From Planctomycetota bacterium (GTDB lineage Bacteria; Planctomycetota; Brocadiia; JAADGH01): a stretch of 53,839 nucleotides of DNA. Shown here piece after piece: positions 25,757 through 32,573 of this stretch; position 1 is the stretch's first letter; every line of letters begins with the position of its first letter. The notes beneath the pieces were generated by a model, which was not told where the DNA came from, did no database searches, and worked only from the letters and a program-made list of their open reading frames with translations. Made by a program: the position numbers and the translations under genes. The stretch is from the NCBI GenBank assembly GCA_013152475.1, contig JAADGH010000149.1, positions 1 through 53,839 of the forward strand. The letters run 5' to 3'.

Positions 25757-26863
25757 ATGACGGAGACGGCAAGCGGTGTCCTGAAGTTGACCAACAACCG
25801 CGCGGGCGTCCTACGCGACCCCAAGCGATCCTTTCGGCGCACCTCGAACGACCCTTTCGTACCTCCGAAGCTGATGAAGCAGTATGGCCTCGTCCAGGGG
25901 GTCGCCCTAACCGGCCCCACGCGAAAGGGCAAGAGGGGAACCGAGCTCGCCGATGTCGAGTTGATTTGTGGCTTGGCGCCGCAGGTGTTCCGCGAACGAA
26001 CGCCCTACACACAATTGACCGCCATCGACCCCAGCCAACGCTTCCACCTTGCAAACACGGGCAACCCGAGCATGCGGATCATTGATCTCATGGCCCCTAT
26101 CGGCAAGGGCACGCGGGGGCTTATCGTCTCGCCGCCCAAAGCGGGGAAAACCACCATCCTCCAGCAAATGGCCAACGCCATCCACGCCGAAGACCCCGAT
26201 ACACGGATCGTGGTGCTCCTCCTCGACGAGCGGCCCGAAGAGGTAACCGACTTCCGCCGCGCCGCGCCCGGGGCCGAGATACTGGCCAGCACCCTCGACG
26301 AAGGCGGCCAGGCGCATGTAGCGCTCGCCGAGCTGACCCTGGCGCACATCCAGGTCGAGCTCGAATGCCGCCATGATGTCGTTGTGCTGGTGGACAGCCT
26401 CACCCGCATGGGCCGCGCCTTCAACACCAGCGGCCGCAGCCGAAACCGGGGCCGCACACTCAGCGGCGGTCTGGAGGACGGCGCGCTGGAGATCCCCCGG
26501 CGCTTCTTCGGCCTCGCACGAAAGGTCGAAGACGGCGGGTCCGTCACGATCATCGCCACGGCCCTCATTGACACGGGGTCGCGCATGGATCAGCATATCT
26601 TCGAGGAGTTCAAGGGCACCGGCAACAGCGAAATCGTCCTCGACCGCGGTCTGTCGGAGATGCGCGTCTTCCCTGCCATCGACATCCTCGCCAGCGGCAC
26701 GCGGAAAGAGGATCGCCTCTTCACACCAGAGGAATACCAGAAGGTCTCCCAAATCCGCCGGATGCTCGCCGACCAGAGCCCAAAGGGAGCGGTCGAGGCG
26801 CTTCTCAAGCTGATGAAAAAGTACCCCACGAACGAGGAGCTGCTGCTCCAGATCACGGGGTAG
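25757..26863 (+). CDS. rho: Transcription termination factor Rho, short form
   Basis: 368 aa from ATG 25757, with AGGAGG ~9 nt upstream. The ATPase core is complete: Walker A PPKAGKTT (126-133), LLLDERPEEVTD, VVLVDSLTRMGRAFN, and the secondary RNA-site loops DGGSVTIIATALIDTGSRMD and EFKGTGNSE. The Walker Lys is residue 131 against 181 in E. coli. The whole N-terminal helical subdomain (~50 residues) is therefore missing, leaving only a reduced cold-shock-like primary RNA-binding domain (GVLRDPKRSFR, DPFVPPKLMKQYGL). No alternative upstream start restores it. Hexameric Rho ends untranslated transcripts. Short forms exist in other phyla. Confidence 0.95.
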   Translation: MTETASGVLKLTNNRAGVLRDPKRSFRRTSNDPFVPPKLMKQYGLVQGVALTGPTRKGKRGTELADVELICGLAPQVFRERTPYTQLTAIDPSQRFHLANTGNPSMRIIDLMAPIGKGTRGLIVSPPKAGKTTILQQMANAIHAEDPDTRIVVLLLDERPEEVTDFRRAAPGAEILASTLDEGGQAHVALAELTLAHIQVELECRHDVVVLVDSLTRMGRAFNTSGRSRNRGRTLSGGLEDGALEIPRRFFGLARKVEDGGSVTIIATALIDTGSRMDQHIFEEFKGTGNSEIVLDRGLSEMRVFPAIDILASGTRKEDRLFTPEEYQKVSQIRRMLADQSPKGAVEALLKLMKKYPTNEELLLQITG

Positions 26864-26888
26864 GCGTACCGGCTCCTTATCTTTTCTC

Positions 26889-26917
26889 TTGAATCTCGAC
26901 ACCGCCTTCCGTACCAT
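26889..26917 (+). promoter_or_regulatory. Possible promoter for the epimerase/UroD-like pair
   Basis: TTGAAT (26889-26894) and TACCAT (26912-26917), 17-bp spacer, 48 bp before ATG 26966. Each hexamer matches consensus at 4 of 6 positions, so support is moderate. Confidence 0.4.
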
Positions 26918-26965
26918 ACCCCACCGAGGAGAGAGGGAGCTTTCGCCACCGGGAGACGAACCTCA

Positions 26966-27754
26966 ATGCCGACCGTCAGCTTCACTACGGCCAACTACGC
27001 CGGCCGCGCCCTGAGGTACGACACCCGTGCCGACTGGGCCGAGCACATCGAGGCCACCATCCGGTCCACGAGCACGCAGGTGCTCGGTGCTATTCTCACA
27101 GACATCAAAGACGCCGGCTTTGGGGCCGTCGATGTCTGGATGTGCCACTGCGACTGGCAGGCGCACGCCGCCGACGACTTCGCTACCCAGACCCACAAGC
27201 AGATCAAAAAGGCCGGGCTTCGCGTAGCAACCTACGCCGGCGGCGCATCCGTCTCGTCGAGGGAAGAGCTCCAGATGCTTTTCGGCTTCATGGAACTCCT
27301 CGGCGCTCCGATATTGTCCGGCATCATCTGGGGACTGGACGAGCCGGCGCCGATCGTCCAGGATATCTGCGAGAAGTGCGACCTGCGCTGGGCCCGGGAA
27401 AATCACGAGGAGAAATCGACGGACGAGATGCTTGCCCAGATCAGCGGCGGGAAGCTCGATCGGTGCGGCCTCGCCCTCGACACGGGCTGGTGCGCCAGGC
27501 AGGACCTCGACGCGCTGGAGGCCGTAAAGGCCGTGCGGGAGCGGTTGTTTGTCATGCACCTGAAAGACATGAAGGCCGGCGCGACAGAAACATGCGTCCT
27601 CGGCGACGGTGATCTCCCCGTCGAGCAGATCGTGCGCTATCTTGTCGAGACAGGTTGGACCGGCGCGATTTGCATCGAGCACGAGCCGCTCCACCGCGAC
27701 CCCATGCCGCAGACAGCGGAGAGCCTGAAGCGATTGACCGAGTGGCTGACCTGA
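26966..27754 (+). CDS. Sugar phosphate isomerase/epimerase-like TIM-barrel protein
   Basis: 262 aa from ATG 26966, with GGAG 10 nt upstream. The order of strands and ligands fits the xylose-isomerase-like/AP-endonuclease-2 barrel: N-terminal VSFTTANYAG, FGAVDVWMCHCDW, LRVATYAGGAS, ARENHEEKS (acidic metal ligand), LALDTGWC (Asp ligand), VMHLKDMKAG (His, Asp) and the terminal CIEHEP (Glu). Metal-dependent isomerisation or epimerisation of sugars or sugar acids is likely; the substrate is unknown. It is followed after 48 bp by a UroD-like gene, probably on the same transcript. Confidence 0.85.
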   Translation: MPTVSFTTANYAGRALRYDTRADWAEHIEATIRSTSTQVLGAILTDIKDAGFGAVDVWMCHCDWQAHAADDFATQTHKQIKKAGLRVATYAGGASVSSREELQMLFGFMELLGAPILSGIIWGLDEPAPIVQDICEKCDLRWARENHEEKSTDEMLAQISGGKLDRCGLALDTGWCARQDLDALEAVKAVRERLFVMHLKDMKAGATETCVLGDGDLPVEQIVRYLVETGWTGAICIEHEPLHRDPMPQTAESLKRLTEWLT

Positions 27755-27802
27755 CATAGACTCGCCATCCCCCCACGAGCATTCTCATGAAAGGACGTTC
27801 AC

Positions 27803-28876
27803 ATGCCCGACGACCGATACCTCACATACATGGGAAAAGGCCCGAAGAAGATTCCCCACTGGGAGCACTGGTCCTGCCCCGATGCCGAGACGTACCTGAC
27901 GGGAATTGATTATTACGAACATCCGAAGCTCTGCCGCGAGAAGCTGAAAGATCTCTACCCCCAGCTCGGACTCGGGATCCCCAAGACGGATGATCCCCGG
28001 CCGCGGCCGGAGGACCAGGATGACAAGGGCAAAGGCCGCTGGGGAGACTCCCTGCGCGACCACTGGCAGCAGGAGGTGGCATCGAATCGGTTCAGCAGCA
28101 TCGAGGAGATGCTCCGCTTCAGCCCCCTCGAACAGGGGGATTTTTCGGGTTGGCACGTCGTTGTCGACGGCGACTACAGCTCCGAAGAAGTCATCTTTCA
28201 ACGCTATCGCCAGAAGTATCCCCAAGAATGGGGGGATCAGGCGCCCGAAGGCAGTTCGGTCAGCGTCAGTTTCTACAACACCATGTTCATGTGGCCCATG
28301 CTGGTCTTCGGCTACGAGCACTTCTTGCAGATCTGCCTGGAGCCGGAGTTCGAGCGGATCATGGACGAGTTCGCCGAGATCAACCGCCGGGTCTTCCGGG
28401 CCTTTGCCCGATTGCCGGTGAACTTCGCAATCTGCCATGACGACATTGTCCTGTCCAGCGGTCCGGTATGCTCGCCAGCATGGATGCGCAAGTACATCTT
28501 CCCCCGCTACGAGGAATACTGGGGCCTGCTGAAGGACGCCGGCAAGGAAGTGATCTTCATGGTGGACGGCTGCGTCGACGCCTTTGTGGACGACGTCATG
28601 GCCTGCGGCGCGCGGGGGATCATCAGTGAGCCTTACACCGACTACAAGGCCATCGCCCGGCGCTACGACAATCCCTTCATCGCGGGCGAGGGCGACAACC
28701 GCATCCTCATGCGCAACGATCCCGACGAGATCGAGCGGATGGTGCGGTCCATGGTAGAGACGGGGAAGATGTCGGGCGGCTACCTCATGTGCATCGGCAA
28801 CCACATCCCCTGGAACGTCCCGCCCGAGGCGATCAAGCGCTACCTCGATCTCTCGGCGGAGCTGGCGTGGCGCTAA
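27803..28876 (+). CDS. Uroporphyrinogen decarboxylase-family (MtaA/CmuA-like) protein
   Basis: 357 aa from ATG 27803, with AAGGA 7 nt upstream. The fold pattern is UroD-like: VSFYNTMFMWPMLVFGYEHFLQICLEPEFERIMDEF, ICHDDIVLSSGPVCSPAWMRKYIFPRYEEYWGLL, EVIFMVDGCVDAFVDDVMACGARGIISEP and a C-terminal GNHIPWNVPPEAIKRYLDL. The N-terminal arginines needed for porphyrin decarboxylation are not evident, and such divergent members are usually corrinoid-dependent methyltransferases or of unknown role. Pairing with a TIM-barrel sugar-isomerase-like gene is common in Planctomycetota and Hydrogenedentota and suggests catabolism of an unidentified methylated or plant/algal compound. Confidence 0.82.
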   Translation: MPDDRYLTYMGKGPKKIPHWEHWSCPDAETYLTGIDYYEHPKLCREKLKDLYPQLGLGIPKTDDPRPRPEDQDDKGKGRWGDSLRDHWQQEVASNRFSSIEEMLRFSPLEQGDFSGWHVVVDGDYSSEEVIFQRYRQKYPQEWGDQAPEGSSVSVSFYNTMFMWPMLVFGYEHFLQICLEPEFERIMDEFAEINRRVFRAFARLPVNFAICHDDIVLSSGPVCSPAWMRKYIFPRYEEYWGLLKDAGKEVIFMVDGCVDAFVDDVMACGARGIISEPYTDYKAIARRYDNPFIAGEGDNRILMRNDPDEIERMVRSMVETGKMSGGYLMCIGNHIPWNVPPEAIKRYLDLSAELAWR

Positions 28877-28907
28877 GATGACAGAGGGGCGGCTGGAGTT
28901 TTTCTCG

Positions 28908-28936
28908 TTGACGCGAACGGCCGGGCGTCTTATTAT
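28908..28936 (+). promoter_or_regulatory. Promoter for the DUF6159-like membrane protein gene
   Basis: TTGACG (28908-28913) and TATTAT (28931-28936), 17-bp spacer, 45 bp before ATG 28982. Confidence 0.7.
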
Positions 28937-28981
28937 GGAACAGGACTCAGGGAGCACTTGGGCATCAAGGAGGGCGTGAGA

Positions 28982-29827
28982 ATGGGACGACTGTCATACA
29001 CCTGGGGATTGATGGGGGCGTCGTGGGGTGTGCTGAAGCAGAACAAGGGACTCATCGCCCTGCCGCTGATTTCGGGGCTGTGCTGTCTGCTGGTGATGGT
29101 CTCATTCGCCATTCCAATCTTTCTCTCGGGCGGGGCCGTCCTGCCGAACGACCAGCAGACCGTCGCGCAGCAGGTCCTTTTTTACGCGACCCTGTTCCTG
29201 TTCTACTTCGTCAACTATTTCATCATTGTGTTCTTCAACTCCGCCGTGATCTCGTGTGCCATCCTACGCATGCAGGGCGGGAACCCAACCGTCAGCGATG
29301 GACTCCGTATGGCGGCAGCGCGACTGCCCTTCATCGCCGGGTGGGCATTCCTGTCGGCAACGGTCGGTCTGATTCTCCGGATCATCGAGGACAAGTCGGA
29401 GTGGGTGGGCCGAATCGTCGCTGGATTGTTGGGCATGGCCTGGGCGATTGTGAGCTTCCTGGTCGTGCCCGTTCTCATCGTGGAGAAGAAGGGGCCGTTC
29501 GAGGCGCTGAAGGAGTCAACGGCCATGCTGAAGAAGACGTGGGGCGAACAGCTCGTGAGCAATTTCGGTTTCGGTTTGATCTTTCTTGTGTTGGGCATCC
29601 CGGGCATTGTGCTCATTGTTGTTGGGGGGATTTTCACCGCGTCCGCGTCGGCGGTGCTGGGTGGCGTTCTGATCGCTCTGGGGATTATCTACTTCATTGC
29701 GCTTGGCTTGGTGCAATCGACACTGCAGACGATCTTCCAGGCCGCGCTGTATCTCTACGCCCGCAGCCAGGAGGTCCCCGAGGGGTTCGATCAGCAGATG
29801 CTGTCGGGCGCGATTGCCCGGAAGTAG
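28982..29827 (+). CDS. DUF6159-like integral membrane protein
   Basis: 281 aa from ATG 28982, with GGAGG 8 nt upstream; a TTG at 28958 in the same frame lacks support. About six membrane helices: residues ~25-48, 65-90 and 115-135, a 150-170 region, and a C-terminal pair ~195-250. Between them is a conserved-looking cytosolic loop (VEKKGPFEALKESTAMLKKTWGEQ), typical of DUF6159/YciC-like proteins. The function of that family is unknown. It is a single gene converging on the redox operon, with only 6 bp between stops. Confidence 0.8.
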   Translation: MGRLSYTWGLMGASWGVLKQNKGLIALPLISGLCCLLVMVSFAIPIFLSGGAVLPNDQQTVAQQVLFYATLFLFYFVNYFIIVFFNSAVISCAILRMQGGNPTVSDGLRMAAARLPFIAGWAFLSATVGLILRIIEDKSEWVGRIVAGLLGMAWAIVSFLVVPVLIVEKKGPFEALKESTAMLKKTWGEQLVSNFGFGLIFLVLGIPGIVLIVVGGIFTASASAVLGGVLIALGIIYFIALGLVQSTLQTIFQAALYLYARSQEVPEGFDQQMLSGAIARK

Positions 29828-29833
29828 GCCCCG

Positions 29834-30400
29834 CTATCCGCCCTGCTTGGCAAACGATTCCTGCTTGAAGAGATCGACGGCCTTGCGGACGGCGGATTCG
29901 ACGGCCTTGGAGGAGATTGTCGCGCCGCTGATGGCGTCGAGTTTGAACTTGCCAGAACTGAAGTCGGAGACGGTTTCGCCTTTGAACTGTTTGGTGAAGT
30001 AGGGCTCTTTTTCGCCGTAGCGGACCTCGCGAATCCGTGAGCCGAGGCCCGGGGTTTCCGACGCCTTGACCACACGTACACCCTGGATGGTCCCATCCGT
30101 CTTCATGCCGACAACGACATCGATGGGACCGCCGTAGCCGCGCGCTGTGGTCACATAGACGACGCCCTCGATCTTGCCGTCTCTGTCCCTTCCTTCAAAT
30201 CGATCCGCGGGGCCGCCCTTCTTGCTGCTGTCGAGGTCAAACTCTGCGCCGGGCAGGACCTGCTTGGCCATCTGCGTCTTCGCGGCAAGCTCCTGCTTCT
30301 GAATGACGGGATCGGTCAGGACGAAGATACCGGCGAGGGACGCGCCGGACGCAAGGCTGATCGACCCGAGCGCAAAGACCATCTGAAGCGTCTTCTTCAT
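29834..30400 (-). CDS. RnfG/NqrC-like covalent-FMN protein
   Basis: 188 aa. ATG 30400 overlaps the preceding stop (ATGA). An N-terminal membrane helix (residues ~7-30) is followed by a periplasmic FMN-binding domain (YGGPIDVVVGMKTDGTIQGVRVVKASETPGLGSRI). The flavinylation motif is D155-A-I-S-G-A-T161, where T161 would carry phosphoester-linked FMN added by ApbE. In Rnf/Nqr complexes this subunit relays electrons across the membrane, but no rnfABCDE or nqr gene is present nearby. It is the last gene of a three-gene operon with a multihaem cytochrome, so an extracytoplasmic flavin relay is likely. Confidence 0.88.
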   Translation of the reverse strand: MKKTLQMVFALGSISLASGASLAGIFVLTDPVIQKQELAAKTQMAKQVLPGAEFDLDSSKKGGPADRFEGRDRDGKIEGVVYVTTARGYGGPIDVVVGMKTDGTIQGVRVVKASETPGLGSRIREVRYGEKEPYFTKQFKGETVSDFSSGKFKLDAISGATISSKAVESAVRKAVDLFKQESFAKQGG

Positions 30401-31743
30401 CCCTGCTTCTGCTCCTTCTTCTCTTGGGCAGGGGGCGCCAGTTGAATCTTCGGCGCCTGTGCACCCGCATCGCGGAGCTCCGCGTTGTCGAACGCGGCCT
30501 TGAGCTGCTGCGCGGCCCCCCGGATCCCCCCCGCCCAATCGCGGGCCGTTCCTTCCGCGCCTTCGACGGCGTCAAGGTCCTTTCCTACAACGAAATCGTC
30601 GTCCACGCTTTTCTTCCGCAACTGACCAAGGAAGCGATTGTCTTTCAGCAGTTTTCTTCCGGCGCCATTCGTTTGCTGCGGGTCGAGTATCACAACGCGA
30701 GTAATCCGGAAATCCTTGCCATCGCAGGCGACGCCGACGAGAAACTTCTCGTCCTGGAGCCAGGATTTCGTCTTTGCCACGCAGGCGATTGCCTGGGGGA
30801 TGTCCTTTTTCCCTTTATACCCAATGTAGTACACCGTTGCCGGGCCATAGGCAAAAAGCCTCGTGAGGCCCTTCCTCTGTACGCCCACCTTGGCGTAGCG
30901 ATCACACCCCGGCATGACATCGCGCACCGGGATGATCTCCGGCTTCTTGCCGAGACGGAGGGGAAACAGGCCGAAGTTGTATTCCCTGTTTTTCGGGTCG
31001 AAATCCGCATCCGTCAGGCCGGGATTCAGCGTGATGTCCTTGTAGGCATAGAACTCGACAAGCTGGTTTTCCCAGTTGTAGAAGAGCATATGGGTGGGGA
31101 GCTTGTTCTCAATATCGAAGTAGACGACGGAGCGGTATGCGTAGTAGCCGGGGTTCCCCTGGCGAGGTTCGAGGAACATCTCCACCTCGTGGTACCAGCG
31201 CCGGTCCATTTTGCGCTTGCCGCGGTAGTAGACGGTGATCTCGTCGTTTTGGTCGGCGCGCCGGAAATCCTTGCTGAACTTTCCAAGGAAGTACCCAATC
31301 CCGAGGTCCGTGATGGGGTGGCGGTTCTCTTTCATGGCGGCGTCGCCGTGCACGTCGACCTCCATCGTCGGCAGCACAAGGTCGACCAGACCGGCGGCGT
31401 GGATGAGGATCTTGTTGTTGTTTTCTCCGGAGACGTAGATCGCCTCCCTGCCTGCGCTGGCCGATCCCTTCGGCCACTTGAGGTAGACCTTGAAGGGCTT
31501 CTTGAATTTCATGAAGAAGGTATCGGGCTTCCCCAGCTCGCCGTGCATGCGCTCCTGCTTGGTGAACGTGGCGGTGTAGCCCGTGACCTGGGCGTAAACC
31601 TTCTCGGCCTTTTCGATGAACTCGCGGAGCTTGTTGCGGTCGTAGGACTCCGGCTCCATCGCAAAACACGGAACGACGCGCAAGACGGTCGCCAAGGCGA
31701 GGTACAGCCACAGGACTCTGGACTTGGGCAGGGGCTCCGACAC
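30397..31743 (-). CDS. Exported DUF1571 (LolA-like) protein with a degenerate FMN-binding-like C-terminal domain
   Basis: 448 aa from GTG 31743, 4 nt after the cytochrome stop. A signal peptide (VLWLYLALATVLRVVPCFA) leads to a DUF1571/LolA-like half-barrel (residues ~30-260: YTATFTKQERMHGELG, FKKPFKVYLKWPKG, YVSGENNNKILIHAAG, TDLGIGYFLGKF). From ~300, FAYGPATVYYIGYKG...FRITRVVILDPQQTNGAG...FLGQL...DLDAVEGAEGTARDW follows the layout of the RnfG-type FMN domain encoded next door. The flavinylated Thr is replaced: SGAT becomes EGAE (394-397). The last ~45 residues are low-complexity. I infer a flavin-independent or non-covalent relative that docks with RnfG and the cytochrome. Confidence 0.78.
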   Translation of the reverse strand: MSEPLPKSRVLWLYLALATVLRVVPCFAMEPESYDRNKLREFIEKAEKVYAQVTGYTATFTKQERMHGELGKPDTFFMKFKKPFKVYLKWPKGSASAGREAIYVSGENNNKILIHAAGLVDLVLPTMEVDVHGDAAMKENRHPITDLGIGYFLGKFSKDFRRADQNDEITVYYRGKRKMDRRWYHEVEMFLEPRQGNPGYYAYRSVVYFDIENKLPTHMLFYNWENQLVEFYAYKDITLNPGLTDADFDPKNREYNFGLFPLRLGKKPEIIPVRDVMPGCDRYAKVGVQRKGLTRLFAYGPATVYYIGYKGKKDIPQAIACVAKTKSWLQDEKFLVGVACDGKDFRITRVVILDPQQTNGAGRKLLKDNRFLGQLRKKSVDDDFVVGKDLDAVEGAEGTARDWAGGIRGAAQQLKAAFDNAELRDAGAQAPKIQLAPPAQEKKEQKQG

Positions 31744-31747
31744 GTCC

Positions 31748-32314
31748 TTAGTTCTCCTCAGGCGGCAGCGTGTGCTTGACCGGTTCCCAATCCTTGACGA
31801 AATCCAGTTCCTTGTAGAATTCCTTCGGCACATCCTTGTTGTGGCACCTGCCACAGACCTTCTGGCGCTGCTCGGGGGTCTTTATTACCACCAGCCCCCT
31901 CGCAACAGCCCGCTCACGGTCGATCATGATCTGCTTCTTACAGTACTTGCTTCCCGGGCCATGGCACCCCTCACAGGACACGCCGTCCTCCATTTTCAGG
32001 TTCACGCGCTGGTCCTCGGGCGCGACAGAGGCCGTAGCATGACACTCCAGGCAGCGCTTGTCCGCTGTCGGGTCCTTGATCCCCATCTGCGCCGCGACTT
32101 TCTTGCTCTCCTCGCTTTTCAGGGACTCGTAGGCCTTCGCGTGCGGGTCCTTCTCCTGCCAGTGCCCGACCTGGTTGCCGAGGGATTTCAGCTTGTGACA
32201 GACACACCCCTTCATCCCCACATAGGCCGGCGGGCTTTCTTCCTGCCCCATTGTTACGACGAACGTAAGGGCCACGACAAGCATCCCGCAACCCAGGCAG
32301 ATCAATCCTTTCAC
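31748..32314 (-). CDS. Cytochrome c554-like multihaem protein with one non-canonical CxCH site
   Basis: 188 aa from GTG 32314, with GGAGG 9 nt upstream; the frame is open further upstream but crosses the promoter. An N-terminal hydrophobic helix (CGMLVVALTFVVTM) exports or anchors it. Haem motifs: C88-LE-CH, C114-EG-CH and C154-GR-CH are canonical. The first site, where the family has CxxCH before ...HAKAYESL, reads C37-V-CH. This is CxCH, one residue short. Cytochrome c554-type proteins pass electrons in the periplasm. It is the first gene of the operon with the DUF1571/FMN-like and RnfG-like genes. Confidence 0.87.
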   Translation of the reverse strand: MKGLICLGCGMLVVALTFVVTMGQEESPPAYVGMKGCVCHKLKSLGNQVGHWQEKDPHAKAYESLKSEESKKVAAQMGIKDPTADKRCLECHATASVAPEDQRVNLKMEDGVSCEGCHGPGSKYCKKQIMIDRERAVARGLVVIKTPEQRQKVCGRCHNKDVPKEFYKELDFVKDWEPVKHTLPPEEN

Positions 32315-32363
32315 CGAACAACGCCTCCACACCAAAAACACGCGTCTCACGAATGAAAAGATG

Positions 32364-32392
32364 ATTATAGCAGTGGCCCACAGGGAATGCAA
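32364..32392 (-). promoter_or_regulatory. Strong promoter for the cytochrome/DUF1571/RnfG operon
   Basis: Minus strand: TTGCAT (32392-32387) and a perfect TATAAT (32369-32364), 17-bp spacer, with an extended -10 TGC. It lies 50 bp before GTG 32314 and shows that this operon is separate from the glycosidase operon upstream. The rest of the 32315-32573 spacer shows nothing further that I can name. Confidence 0.75.
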
Positions 32393-32573
32393 CGGCTTTT
32401 TCACACGGGGTTGACCCAGACAGGTACATTGTTCCCAGTTTCCACCCGGGGAGGGCGTGAGCGGTCCCAGGGGGATCGCCTCGAGGCGGAGGGGGGGAAG
32501 CGTGAGTGCGCGCTCGACCCGGGCGAACGTTTCCGGCATCTTTTTTGCGCAGGGTGCTCGATTGCGGGATAGC

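Noticed and set aside
29834-30400. A complete Rnf or Nqr complex.
   Set aside because: Only the G/C-type flavin subunit is present; the neighbours are a cytochrome, a DUF1571 protein and an unrelated membrane protein.
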